64,000 nt of DNA from Micromonospora sp. WMMD812 (GTDB lineage: Bacteria > Actinomycetota > Actinomycetes > Mycobacteriales > Micromonosporaceae). Below, piece by piece: positions 17,254-28,025 of the stretch. The translations under genes and the position numbers were made by a program. The stretch lies in contig NZ_CP114904.1 of assembly GCF_027497215.1 (NCBI RefSeq), forward strand, positions 6,664,501-6,728,500, given 5' to 3'. Numbering within the stretch: position 1 is the first letter of the stretch; each line of letters begins with the position of its first letter. Below the pieces are notes generated by a model. It was not told the DNA's origin and did no database searches. It saw only the letters and a list, made by a program, of their open reading frames with translations.

Positions 17254-17836
17254 GCGGCCGGCGGGAGCGACCCCACTGCCCACCGCGATCAAGATTCTGG
17301 TCGCTGGCGGCTTCGGCGTGGGCAAGACGACCATGGTCGGCGCGGTCAGCGAGACACGCCCGTTGCGCACGGAGGAGGTGCTGACCGAATCCGGCGTCGG
17401 CATCGACGACCTCTCCGGGGTGGAGAGCAAGACCACCACCACGGTCGCGATGGACTTCGGCCGGATCACCATCAGCGACGACCTGGTGCTCTACCTCTTC
17501 GGTACGCCCGGCCAGGACCGGTTCTGGTTCGTCTGGGACGAGCTGTCGCTCGGGGCGATCGGTGCGGTGGTGCTCGCGGACACGCGGCGGCTGGCCGACT
17601 GCTTCCCCTCCATCGACTACTTCGAGGGGCGGGGGACGCCCTTCGTGGTGGCGGTGAACTGCTTCGAGGGGGCACGGCAGTACCGACTGGACGAGGTGCA
17701 GGCTGCCCTGAACCTGGACCCCGGCGTGCCGGTGCTGCTCTGCGACGCCCGCCAGCGGGAGTCGAGCAAGGAGGTGCTCATCACCCTGATGGAGCACGCG
17801 ATGAAGACCCGGGACGCCCGCCGCCGCGGCGAGTGA
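17234..17836 (+). CDS. cvnD: Conservon CvnD, Ras-like GTP-binding protein
   Basis: GTPase of 200 residues. G1 is GGFGVGKTT, G3 is FGTPGQDRF, and the NKxD position reads VNCFEGA, a feature typical of this prokaryotic group. A central GVGIDDLSGVESKTTTTVAM segment corresponds to the switch I region. Start at ATG 17234 inside the end of cvnC, giving MDYGHSERPAG. It completes the cvnABCD set. The operon ends here, and a strong bidirectional terminator separates it from aconitase. No cvnE-type P450 follows, but the diterpene P450 operon lies directly upstream. Confidence 0.93.
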   Translation: MDYGHSERPAGATPLPTAIKILVAGGFGVGKTTMVGAVSETRPLRTEEVLTESGVGIDDLSGVESKTTTTVAMDFGRITISDDLVLYLFGTPGQDRFWFVWDELSLGAIGAVVLADTRRLADCFPSIDYFEGRGTPFVVAVNCFEGARQYRLDEVQAALNLDPGVPVLLCDARQRESSKEVLITLMEHAMKTRDARRRGE

Positions 17837-17890
17837 CCACACCGTCCGGGTCGGCGCGACCAGCGGCCGGCCCGGTCCCCGCGCCAGACA

Positions 17891-17930
17891 CGAGAAGGCC
17901 CCTCCCGGTTTCCCGGGAGGGGCCTTCTCG
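17891..17930. terminator. Bidirectional hairpin terminator between cvnD and acn
   Basis: An 18-bp perfect stem (17891-17908 with 17913-17930) and a 4-nt loop lie between two convergent genes. The stem begins CGAGAAGGCCCC. It is symmetrical and should work for both strands. Confidence 0.85.
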
Positions 17931-17938
17931 TCGGTACG

Positions 17939-20776
<2,838 letters not shown>

Positions 20777-20882
20777 GTCGTACTCCTTCACACCAGCGAC
20801 CGTGAGTAGTCCTGAGCAGTCTGTCGCACCGGTCCGGGTGCTGCCGAGGTTAGGCAACACTTACCCGCGTCCCGCGCTCAAC

Positions 20883-20902
20883 AAAACCGTACGTCCGTCT
20901 TG
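20883..20902. promoter_or_regulatory. Palindromic operator, probable AcnR site 2, upstream of acn
   Basis: AAAACCGTACGTCCGTCTTG shares 17 of 20 bases with the palindrome at 6319-6338. On the minus strand it lies just upstream of or over a weak -35 (TTTTGT), followed after 17 bp by a possible -10 TAAGTG. This placement fits repression of aconitase. Confidence 0.68.
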
Positions 20903-20949
20903 CTATTCGCGCAACCTCGTGCCATCGTCCGGTACGAGGAGGTGCCATC

Positions 20950-21306
20950 ATGATCCACCACGTCCAGCTCGCCTGCCCCCGCGGCTCCGAACCCGCGTCC
21001 CGGGCCTTCTACGTCGGCCTGCTCGGCATGACCGAGAAGGCCAAGCCGCCGGTCCTCGCGGCCCGCGGCGGTTGCTGGTTCACCGGGTACGGCGCCGAGC
21101 TGCACCTCGGCGTCGAGGACGACTTCCGGCCCGCCCGCAAGGCCCACCCCGCGCTGTTCCGCCCCGACCTCGACGAACTCGCCGCCCGACTCGCCGCCGC
21201 CGGCGTGCCGGTCACCTGGGGTGACGACGAGCTGCCCGGCATGCGCCGATTCCACACCGAGGACGCGCACGGCAACCGCCTGGAGTTCCTCGCCCCCATC
21301 GCCTGA
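20950..21306 (+). CDS. VOC (glyoxalase-fold) family protein
   Basis: Single-domain protein of 118 residues with two beta-alpha-beta-beta-beta modules: IHHVQLACPRGSEPASRAFY and FHTEDAHGNRLEFLAPI. His in the first strand, His/Glu near ELHLGVE and the C-terminal Glu are in metal-ligand positions. VOC proteins include lyases, dioxygenases and resistance proteins; the specific role is unknown. ATG 20950 has AGGAGG 6 nt upstream. It is divergent from aconitase and may share the control region containing the operator. DedA follows about 100 bp downstream. Confidence 0.88.
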   Translation: MIHHVQLACPRGSEPASRAFYVGLLGMTEKAKPPVLAARGGCWFTGYGAELHLGVEDDFRPARKAHPALFRPDLDELAARLAAAGVPVTWGDDELPGMRRFHTEDAHGNRLEFLAPIA

Positions 21307-21413
21307 GCCGGCCGGCCGTGCGCCTCGCGTCCCGTGTGCTGGCCACGGCACGCGCCCCGCCGGACCGGTCCGCCGCGGGTAGGGTTCCCGAGGCCGGACC
21401 GGGGAGGGTGGGC

Positions 21414-22061
21414 GTGCTCGACGTACAACACTGGCTCGTGGCGCTGCCACCGCTGGCCGTCTACCTGATCGTCGCCGGGGTGATCGGGGTGGAGAGCATG
21501 GGCGTCCCGCTGCCCGGCGAGATCACCCTCGTGAGCGCGGCTCTGCTGGCCGCGACGGGGGTCGTCGAGCCGGAGTGGGTCGCCGCCGGCGCCGCGTTCG
21601 GCGCCATCGTCGGCGACTCGGTGGGCTACGCCATCGGCCGCCGGGGCGGTCGGCCGCTGCTCGTACGGCTCGGCCGGCGCTTCCCCAAGCACCTGGGGCC
21701 GGCGCAGCTCGCCCGGGCCGAGCTGAGCTTCGCCCGGCACGGAGTCTGGGCGGTCTTCTTCGGCCGGTTCGTCGCGCTGCTGCGCATCCTCGCCGGGCCG
21801 CTGGCCGGGGCCCTGCACGTGCCGTACCGCCGGTTCCTGGTCGCCAACGCGGCCGGCGGGCTCGTCTGGGCCTTCGCCACCACCTACCTGCTCTTCCACC
21901 TCGGCCGGGTGGCCGAACACTGGCTCAAGGACCTCTCCTGGGCCGGTCTCGCCCTGGCGGTGCTCGCCGGCATCGCCAGCACCTGGTGGCTGCGTCGACG
22001 AGCCCACCGGGCGCACGCGGAGCCCGCGCGCGACGAGCCGACGCCCGCCAGGACCCCCTGA
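21414..22061 (+). CDS. DedA family membrane protein
   Basis: Polytopic protein of 215 residues with the DedA (SNARE-associated) motifs: ESMGVPLPGEITL, GDSVGYAIGRRGGR, HGVWAVFFGRFVALLRILAGPLAG and NAAGGLVWAF. DedA proteins are undecaprenyl-phosphate or phospholipid transporters/flippases. The GTG at 21414 is preferred because GGAGG sits 6 nt upstream; an upstream GTG at 21408 or 21318 would add Arg/Pro-rich residues. The C-terminus is charged and variable. Two GC-rich hairpins follow the stop. Confidence 0.92.
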   Translation: MLDVQHWLVALPPLAVYLIVAGVIGVESMGVPLPGEITLVSAALLAATGVVEPEWVAAGAAFGAIVGDSVGYAIGRRGGRPLLVRLGRRFPKHLGPAQLARAELSFARHGVWAVFFGRFVALLRILAGPLAGALHVPYRRFLVANAAGGLVWAFATTYLLFHLGRVAEHWLKDLSWAGLALAVLAGIASTWWLRRRAHRAHAEPARDEPTPARTP

Positions 22062-22068
22062 GACGCTG

Positions 22069-22151
22069 AAGGGCCGGCCCTGGGTGGGGTCGGCCCTTGG
22101 TGGTGTGTGGATGGACGCTGAAGGGCCGGCCCCTTGTGGGGGCCGGCCCTT
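22069..22151. terminator. Two consecutive GC-rich terminator hairpins
   Basis: Hairpin 1 (22069-22098) and hairpin 2 (22121-22151) both use the arm AAGGGCCGGCCC. Each is preceded by GACGCTG, so the unit is a 52-bp near direct repeat. They lie between the convergent dedA and C39-like genes and should end transcription from both sides. Confidence 0.7.
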
Positions 22152-22172
22152 CGGTCCGTGTGGCTGCTCCGG

Positions 22173-22832
22173 TCAGCTGGTGGAGTAGCCGCGGGTGGCG
22201 ATCCAGTCGGCGAGGTGGTCGACGCTGATGCGGTAGGAGGCCATGTTCGGGTCGGCGCTGTCGGCGATGGTGACGGTGTTGCCGCCGTCGCGGTAGCCGA
22301 TGACGCTGATGTAGTGGCCGCCCTCGAAGGAGTGGGTGTTGCCGTCGGTGTCGGTGGTGGTGCCGGCGATGTTGGCGACCACGGCGCGGCCGTCGTCGAC
22401 GGTGCGGACGATGTCGTCGCGCAGCTTGTCGGTCTGCTTGTCGTCGGCCTTGGTGCTGCTGATCTCGACGCTGTGGTAGGCGTTGTTACCGGTTTCCTTG
22501 TTCAGGACCGGGGTGATGTCGTTGATGCTGTTGGTGCCGGCTTCGGTGGTGCCCATTTCCTTGGCCATGGCGTCGACGTCGATGTTCTTGCCCTGGACGG
22601 ACAGGGCGTTGCGGGTGGCGGCGGGGCCGCAGTAGTAGAAGTTCGGCTGGGCCTCGTAGCGGACGTTGAGTTCACGCTCGCCGTTGTGGTTCTTGCGGTC
22701 GGTCTGGACCTGGGCCGCGGCGGGCTTGGCGTCGGCGGCGTGGGCGGCGATGGCGGGGCCGGCGATGCCGCCGGTGGCGGCGGCGAACCCGACGGCGGTC
22801 AGGGCGGTCTTGCGGATCAGATCGGTACGCAT
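22173..22832 (-). CDS. Secreted C39-like cysteine peptidase
   Basis: Protein of 219 residues with a clear signal peptide (MRTDLIRKTALTAV, then an Ala/Gly-rich hydrophobic stretch ending AAHAADA, residues ~1-35). The mature part has the papain-like C39_2 core: Cys in NFYYCGPAATRNAL, His in FEGGHYISVIGY and Asp in ADSADPNM. These domains are found in bacteriocin processing and in stand-alone extracellular proteases. No leader-peptide substrate or ABC exporter is nearby. ATG 22832 has AGAGAGG 8 nt upstream. The C-terminus ends WIATRGYSTS. The gene is monocistronic with a long non-coding region upstream. Confidence 0.9.
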   Translation of the reverse strand: MRTDLIRKTALTAVGFAAATGGIAGPAIAAHAADAKPAAAQVQTDRKNHNGERELNVRYEAQPNFYYCGPAATRNALSVQGKNIDVDAMAKEMGTTEAGTNSINDITPVLNKETGNNAYHSVEISSTKADDKQTDKLRDDIVRTVDDGRAVVANIAGTTTDTDGNTHSFEGGHYISVIGYRDGGNTVTIADSADPNMASYRISVDHLADWIATRGYSTS

Positions 22833-23644
22833 GATGTGTGCCTCTCTGTTCGGGGGTGCCCGGCACATACCGCCGGGGGGCGGGTGTGTGCCAAAGATTG
22901 GGGGGTGGAGGTGCGCCTGGCGGCGGGGCCTGCTCGGGCGTCTCCGGGGGAGGTCAACGACCGGGGCGGCCCGGTCATTCCGGCGCGGTGGCCGGTGGCG
23001 GTCGCGGCCTTGGGGGTGGTGCCTCGGGGCTGCGGCGCCGGGGGATGTCAACGACCCGGGGCGGGCCGATCATTCCGGCCGGGGTGCTTCTCCCGGGGGC
23101 CGGCGGCCGGGGGGCCGCGCGGCATGTCATGTTCAACGTCCCGGGCCCGGGCATGATTCCGCCACCGGGGTGGCCCCGGCCACGCCACACCCGACCCCAA
23201 ACCCGGACACCGCACCCACCCGGACCGGACAAACCGCCCAGCCTCCGTGGACGGCGCGGATGGACCACCCGGATCGTGGAACGTGAGGGCCCCTGGAGGG
23301 GCCGTAAGTCTCCAAGATCTGCTGTCAGTTCGGGGTTCGACACATGATCGACTCCATGAGGCCCCCAAACCCGACATTTCCGTGGACAGCGCACTATCGG
23401 CCACGCCAGCACCTCGCCGGTGATCAAGAGGTTTGCGTCGCCCGAGCCGCGCCTGCTGACGCAAACCTCTTGATCAACCAGAGAGGGTTCGCCGGCCCGG
23501 ATGGTCGACTCCGGGGGTGAAGGGGCATCCAGGCCAGCTGCCAGGTCGGCGATACGGGGTCGATCACTCGGGCTTACCCCGTTGGCCGCCGGGGCCGATT
23601 GTCGACGCACGCGCCGGCTGGCGGATCCTGCCACCATGGCGGGC
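22833..23644. other. Long non-coding stretch upstream of the C39-like gene, with repeats
   Basis: About 810 bp without a convincing gene; open frames here have repetitive Pro/Arg/Gly translations and no ribosome site. It holds three imperfect copies of a ~32-bp sequence beginning GTCAACGA (22953-22984, 23047-23079, and a diverged one at 23131-23163), a GC-rich body with low complexity, and a perfect 19-bp inverted repeat (23421-23476). The segment 23281-23400 is less GC-rich and could carry promoters. Confidence 0.6.
23421..23476. repeat. Dispersed inverted repeat, copy 1
   Basis: Left arm TGATCAAGAGGTTTGCGTC (23421-23439) and its exact complement (23458-23476) surround an 18-nt loop. The same element occurs at 43052-43106. 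This copy lies in a region flanked by divergent genes, where a terminator would not be expected. It is likely a REP-like element of the genome. Confidence 0.75.
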
Positions 23645-24025
23645 ATGGAGATCTGGAACAACCCGGCCTGTTCGAAATGTGCCACCGCCCGGGCCACCCT
23701 CGACGAGGCCCGGGTGCCGTACCGGCTGCGGGCGTACCTGGAGGAGAGCCCCAGCGCCGCGGAGTTCACCGAGGTGCTGCGCCGGCTGGGCGCGCGACCG
23801 TGGGACATCTGCCGGACGCAGGAGCCGGTCGCGCGTGACCTGGGCCTGGCCGCCTGGCCCCGGGACGAGGCGAGCGAGCCCCGCTGGGTCGAGGCGATGG
23901 TCGCCCATCCCGAGCTGATCCAGCGTCCGATCCTGCTGCTGGACGACGGCGGCGCGCTGGTCGGCCGGACCCCGGAGGCGCTGCGCGCGGCGGTCGACCG
24001 GTCGGCGGCCGAGCGCGACCGCTGA
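23645..24025 (+). CDS. ArsC/Spx family thioredoxin-fold protein
   Basis: Protein of 126 residues with the ArsC-family fold: MEIWNNPACSKCATARATL, then LRAYLEESPSAAEFTEVL and a C-terminal IQRPILLLDDGGALVGR. The active-site loop contains two Cys (CSKC, CxxC), more like Spx than glutaredoxin-type ArsC, which has one Cys here. It may be an oxidoreductase or a regulator; no arsenic genes are nearby, so arsenate reduction is not assumed. ATG 23645 begins the conserved strand; an ATG 9 bp earlier (23636) is equally possible. Confidence 0.85.
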   Translation: MEIWNNPACSKCATARATLDEARVPYRLRAYLEESPSAAEFTEVLRRLGARPWDICRTQEPVARDLGLAAWPRDEASEPRWVEAMVAHPELIQRPILLLDDGGALVGRTPEALRAAVDRSAAERDR

Positions 24026-24114
24026 GGCGGGGCCGGCGGCGGCCGGCGTTTCCCGGCAGGGGGAGGGGGAATGCGCTCGGCGACCTGGTTACGCGACCGC
24101 GAGAGGGGTGCCGG

Positions 24115-25785
24115 GTGTCGCAGTACGGCCTGCCGACCGTGGCGCAGCGACCCACGCCGGTCACCGGCGCGCCGTTGTACTGCGACGCCCGCGAGTTCGG
24201 GCTTCAAGGCGACGGGGTGACCAACGACCAGCCGGCGCTGTCGGCGTTGGTGGACCGCCTCGGTGAGGGGTACGCGGCGGACGGACGGGCCCGGGTCATC
24301 TACTGCCCACCGGGCATCTACTCGATCCGCGACGCGGGCACGATCTGGCGCAGCGGCGTGTCGTTGGTCGGAGCGGGCTCGCGGGCTACCCGGTTCCTGC
24401 TGAGCAACGAGGGCAACCGGGCGGACCCGACCCCGCTGGCGTTCTGGACGACGGTGCAGCACGGCGCGAACCGGGACCGGCACATCGCCGACTGCACCTT
24501 CGCCGACTTCGAGATCGACGGATCAGGCGTGGCGATGGCCGAGTACAGCTACCTCGCCAAGGGACTCGGCCTCCAATACGTCGTGCGGGGCGTGTTCCGC
24601 AACCTCTACATCCACCACACGGGTGCGACCGGACTGGGCTGCGACTTCCTGCAGGACAGCCTGATCGACGGGTGCGTGGTGGTCGGCTGCGGCCGACTGG
24701 ACAACGGCCAGGAGATCGGCGGCGCCGGCATCGGCATCGGCATCGGCGGCTGGGGCGACGTGGAGCGGCTCACCATCGCCAACTGCACCACGGTCGGCAA
24801 CGGCACCAACGGGATCTTCCTGGAGCTGCAGAAGGACTACTGGACGCCGCCGCGCGGCTACCGCATCATCGGCTGTCACAGCCAGGCCAACCGGTTCGGC
24901 ATCTCGGACTGGGGTGCCGACGGGCTGATCGTGTCGGCCTGCACCCTCACCGGCAACCTGGAGGCCGGCTTCGACGTCTCCGCGAACGGCACCGCCGGCA
25001 TCGCCGGCCGGGGTGGCCTGCTGACCGACTGCGTCATCGACCGCAACGTCGGCGACGGGGTCAGCGTCGGCAACACACCCGGCCCCTACACCGTCCGGGG
25101 CAACCGGATCAGCGGCAACGGCGGGCACGGCTACCACGAGCACGACCTCGGCAGGGGATTTCGGGGCGTCACCTCGGATGTGGTCATCGACAGCAACGAG
25201 CTCTGGGGCAACGGGCTCGACGGGATCCGGATCGACCGGCCGATGGCCGACGCCACCGTGGTGAACAACCGCATCCGGAACAACGGGGGGCGATGCGCAC
25301 CGGCGGGGACCGGCCGCGGCGACTCCGTGCGGTACGGCCCCCGGGCGCTGACGGACCGGGCGGCCCACTGGCCAGTCGACGGGCACCGCGGCAAGGTCGT
25401 GCGGGTCGGGTCGCGGACGGCGGTGGTCGCCAGCAACACCGACACCGAACTGGACCTCGCCGCGATCCGGCCGGACTCCTACATCGCGTGGAACGAGGAC
25501 ACTCCCGCCCCTGGTACGCCGTACCAGCTGCCGGAGCCGCCGCCGATCCGCGCCGGCATCACGATCAACGCCGCGTTCGACTCGGCCAGCGTGCGCGGCA
25601 ACCGGATCTGGGACCACCGCGACGAGCAGACCCAGACCTACGGGCTGTGGATCACCCCGCAGGGCAGCTGCGTGGCCTGCCGGATCCAGGACAACGACTT
25701 CGCCGGCAACGCCGCGGGACCGGTCCGGCTGGACACCCCGTTGGTCGGCGGGCGGTGGGACCGCAACCACCACGACGAGGACTGA
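24115..25785 (+). CDS. Right-handed beta-helix protein (pectate-lyase-3/GH28-related fold)
   Basis: Protein of 556 residues. The start contains FGLQGDGVTNDQPALSALVD, the hallmark N-terminal coil of tail-spike and polygalacturonase-like proteins. Repeated short strands with Asn/Gly turns follow (VVVGCG, TIANCTTVGN, SGNGGHGYHE, IDSNELWGNGLDG). No signal peptide or membrane segment is visible, unusual for a carbohydrate-active beta-helix. The GTG at 24115 follows GAGAGGGG. It could act on a capsule or cell-wall polysaccharide or be exported by a contractile or other non-classical route; no phage tail genes surround it. No catalytic residues could be assigned with confidence. Confidence 0.8.
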   Translation: MSQYGLPTVAQRPTPVTGAPLYCDAREFGLQGDGVTNDQPALSALVDRLGEGYAADGRARVIYCPPGIYSIRDAGTIWRSGVSLVGAGSRATRFLLSNEGNRADPTPLAFWTTVQHGANRDRHIADCTFADFEIDGSGVAMAEYSYLAKGLGLQYVVRGVFRNLYIHHTGATGLGCDFLQDSLIDGCVVVGCGRLDNGQEIGGAGIGIGIGGWGDVERLTIANCTTVGNGTNGIFLELQKDYWTPPRGYRIIGCHSQANRFGISDWGADGLIVSACTLTGNLEAGFDVSANGTAGIAGRGGLLTDCVIDRNVGDGVSVGNTPGPYTVRGNRISGNGGHGYHEHDLGRGFRGVTSDVVIDSNELWGNGLDGIRIDRPMADATVVNNRIRNNGGRCAPAGTGRGDSVRYGPRALTDRAAHWPVDGHRGKVVRVGSRTAVVASNTDTELDLAAIRPDSYIAWNEDTPAPGTPYQLPEPPPIRAGITINAAFDSASVRGNRIWDHRDEQTQTYGLWITPQGSCVACRIQDNDFAGNAAGPVRLDTPLVGGRWDRNHHDED

Positions 25786-25806
25786 CGCCGGCGGCGGGCG
25801 CGCCGC

Positions 25807-25989
25807 TCAGCCGGCGTCGTCGGCGTGCGTCGTCGCCTCCGCGTGCCGCGTCCGCAGCCGCGCGCGGATCTCCTCCGGCGTGTACGCCCGACGCCGCCGT
25901 TCGGCGCGGGCGATCACCACCCCGGTCGCCGCCACGCCGGCCAGGCCCGCCAGCCCGAGCACCTTCCACCACCGAATCGGTCGCCGCAT
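25807..25989 (-). CDS. Small single-pass membrane protein
   Basis: Protein of 60 residues starting MRRPIRWWKVLGLAGLAG, one hydrophobic helix (~9-28) and then a basic RAERRRRAYTPEEIRARL segment with an acidic-polar tail. The YTPEEIRARLRTRH pattern occurs in small actinobacterial membrane proteins, but no function is known. It converges with the beta-helix gene (21 bp between the stops) and is divergent from the papain-like gene. The composition is consistent with a real gene; confidence is moderate because it is short. Confidence 0.6.
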   Translation of the reverse strand: MRRPIRWWKVLGLAGLAGVAATGVVIARAERRRRAYTPEEIRARLRTRHAEATTHADDAG

Positions 25990-26094
25990 CGGCCCAGCGT
26001 AGATGGCCGGTCACCGGGAGCCGGGCGCGACACTCGCCGGGCGTGCTCCGGTGCGCCACGAGCGTCCGACATGTCGCGCGACGTCCGGTCGATC

Positions 26095-26108
26095 TATGGT
26101 GGACGTCT
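26095..26108 (+). promoter_or_regulatory. -10 box TATGGT near the start codon
   Basis: TATGGT (26095-26100) lies 8 nt before the ATG at 26109 with no ribosome-binding site between. It suggests a leaderless or nearly leaderless transcript. Confidence 0.4.
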
Positions 26109-26756
26109 ATGAGCATCAGCCTGGACGAGGCCGTCGAGCTGACCCGTACCGGGGACCTCTGGGTGTTCCGCGGGCGCAGCGTGCCGGACCGCGCCATCCA
26201 GCTCACCACCAACAGCCCGGTCAACCACGTCGGCATGGCCCTGGTGCTCGACGACATGCCGCCGCTGATGTGGCACGCCGAGCTGGGCCGGTCCCTGCCC
26301 GACCTGTGGACCGGCACCCACCAGCGCGGCGTACAGCTGCACAACCTGCGCGACGCGGTCTGCGTCTGGGCCAACCGCTACGGACAACGGGCCTGGCTGC
26401 GACAGCTCGATCCGCCGGCGGACGCCGAGATGGAGAAGGCCGTGCTGCGCACCGTCGCCCGGCTGGACGGCACGCCGTTCCCGTCCACCGCCCAGCTCGC
26501 CTGGCGCTGGCTGCGCGGACGCACGCCGCGGCTGCCCCGCGCGGGCCGGCCCGAGACGGCGACGCCCGACCCGGGCCTGGAGACGGCGTACTGCGCCGAG
26601 GTCGTCGCCGTGACGTACGAGGCGATGGGGCTGCTCCCGGCCGGCCGGCGTCCGAACTGGTACGACCCGGGCCGGTTCTGGAGCGGGGACGACCTGGGCC
26701 TGGCCACCGGCGCCCGGCTCGGCGCCGAGATCGAGGTGCGCATTCCGTCGCGTTGA
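26109..26756 (+). CDS. Permuted papain-like (YiiX/NlpC-P60-like) hydrolase
   Basis: Protein of 215 residues. The first half has GDLWVFRGRSVPDRAIQL and SPVNHVGMALVLDD, with a His in NHVGM. The second half has ETAYCAEVVAVTYEAMGLL with a candidate Cys. A His motif before a Cys motif is the circularly permuted order seen in YaeF/YiiX-type amidases. No signal peptide is visible, so it is likely cytoplasmic. It may cleave amide or thioester bonds on lipids or peptides. It is followed closely by an NTF2-like gene. Confidence 0.72.
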   Translation: MSISLDEAVELTRTGDLWVFRGRSVPDRAIQLTTNSPVNHVGMALVLDDMPPLMWHAELGRSLPDLWTGTHQRGVQLHNLRDAVCVWANRYGQRAWLRQLDPPADAEMEKAVLRTVARLDGTPFPSTAQLAWRWLRGRTPRLPRAGRPETATPDPGLETAYCAEVVAVTYEAMGLLPAGRRPNWYDPGRFWSGDDLGLATGARLGAEIEVRIPSR

Positions 26757-26781
26757 GGTTTGGCCAGCTCACCGACCGGCA

Positions 26782-27183
26782 ATGTCCTCCGCCGTGAGAG
26801 CCTCCGCCGATCTCGACACGCTGACCGACTTCTTCGACCGGTACGGTGCGGCGCTGACGTGCGGCGACCTGCCCGTCCTCACCGGCTGCTACGCCCTGCC
26901 CGGGCTGGTGGTCGCCGACACCTACAGCTTCTCGTTCACCTCGGTCACCGCGGTGGCGCTCTCCTTCGTCGGCGCCGCGCCCGACTACCAGGACCGCGAA
27001 CTGGTTGCCGCGCACGCGCTGATCGAGGACGTGCAGCCGGTCTCCGCGCTGCTCACGATGGTCGCGGTGGAGTGGGAGTTCCTGGACAGCCAGGGCCAGC
27101 GGGTGCCGGGTGAGCGCTACCGCTACCTGCTGCGGACCGGCGACAGCGGTCCGGTCATCTGCACCGTCGTCCGCACCGGCTGA
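26782..27183 (+). CDS. SnoaL/NTF2-like fold protein
   Basis: Protein of 133 residues with a cone-shaped NTF2-like layout: an N-terminal helix (LDTLTDFFDRYGAALTCGDL), a hydrophobic YALPGLVVAD strand, and C-terminal strands (TMVAVEWEFLDSQGQ, ERYRYLLRTGDSGPVICTV). The family includes ketosteroid-isomerase-like enzymes and small-molecule binding proteins; no catalytic Asp/His pair can be fixed. It starts 25 bp after the papain-like gene, likely in the same operon. The ATG has no clear ribosome site; a GTG at 26794 is an alternative. Confidence 0.7.
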   Translation: MSSAVRASADLDTLTDFFDRYGAALTCGDLPVLTGCYALPGLVVADTYSFSFTSVTAVALSFVGAAPDYQDRELVAAHALIEDVQPVSALLTMVAVEWEFLDSQGQRVPGERYRYLLRTGDSGPVICTVVRTG

Positions 27184-27313
27184 CCGGAGCGCCGGTCCGC
27201 GGCCAGCCGTTTTCCGTGCGGCACCGGTCGGTCGGTCCGTTCCGGGTCGCCACCGTTCCTGTGCTGGCCGGCGCTGACTAGGCTTTCGGATCGGCTCGGA
27301 CGAGAGGGATTTC

Positions 27314-27985
27314 ATGTCTGTGCGGCCTGCCGGGCCACCGGAACGGGCGACCGCGCCGAGGGTGTTGGCGTCGGTGCCGTGGATCCTCGTCCTGCTCGGC
27401 GTGGTGACACTGGTGACCATCCTGCTCGTCGCGTCGCTGTCCTTCCGGGGCCGCGAGCCGGAGCCCGTCGCCGCCTCGGTGCCGCCGCTCGTCCTGCCCA
27501 CCCCGCCGGCCGCGTCCCCGTCGTCCAGCCCGTCGACGAGCCGGCCGGCCGCCGAGGCGCGTCCGTCCCGGACAGCGACGCGGACCTCGCCCAGCGCCCG
27601 GGCCTCGTCCCGCGCTCCGGCGACACAGCGGTCGTCGCCGCAGGCGGCATTGCTCGACGGTGGTGCGGTCAGCGTCACCTACCGGGTGCGGGACGCGGAC
27701 CGCGACGACGTCGAGGCAGAGTTGCTGGTCGAGAACGACACCGGCCGCGCCGAGGAGTGGACGGTGACGCTGGAGTTCAGCGGCGGAGTCCGACGCGTCA
27801 AGGTGGTCAGCGGCGGTAGCGGAGTCTCGCTGACCAGCCGCGGCGACGGCCGGTACGTGCTGGCCGGCACGAGTCCGCTCGCCTCGGGCGCGAGTGTGGA
27901 GCTGGGCCTGTACTTCAGCCGCCACGACCGTGACGACACCCTCGCGCGGTGCGCGGTGAACGGCAACGACTGCATCGTCGACTGA
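27314..27985 (+). CDS. Membrane-anchored CBM2-like protein A
   Basis: Protein of 223 residues. After ~20 residues one transmembrane helix (SVPWILVLLGVVTLVTILLV), then a Ser/Thr/Pro/Ala-rich wall-spanning linker (~50-115). The C-terminal ~105 residues look like a family-2 carbohydrate-binding module: RVRDADRDDVEAELLVENDT, EEWTVTLEFSGG and a closing CAVNGNDC with two Cys. CBM2 domains bind cellulose or related beta-glucans, though only one conserved Trp is visible here. The gene after it encodes a paralogue with the same layout. ATG at 27314 follows GAGAGGGA. Confidence 0.75.
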   Translation: MSVRPAGPPERATAPRVLASVPWILVLLGVVTLVTILLVASLSFRGREPEPVAASVPPLVLPTPPAASPSSSPSTSRPAAEARPSRTATRTSPSARASSRAPATQRSSPQAALLDGGAVSVTYRVRDADRDDVEAELLVENDTGRAEEWTVTLEFSGGVRRVKVVSGGSGVSLTSRGDGRYVLAGTSPLASGASVELGLYFSRHDRDDTLARCAVNGNDCIVD

Positions 27986-28025
27986 CCCGTTACGCTCCAC
28001 CGGGCGCCGCGCGAGGAGGGGGCAC

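Noticed and set aside
22838..23347. Frames of 60-200 codons in the non-coding stretch upstream of the C39-like gene
   Set aside because: They overlap each other on both strands, have Pro/Arg/Gly-rich translations and lack ribosome sites.
23645..24025. Naming the ArsC-fold gene arsenate reductase
   Set aside because: The CxxC site and lack of arsenic genes nearby do not support it more than an Spx-like role.
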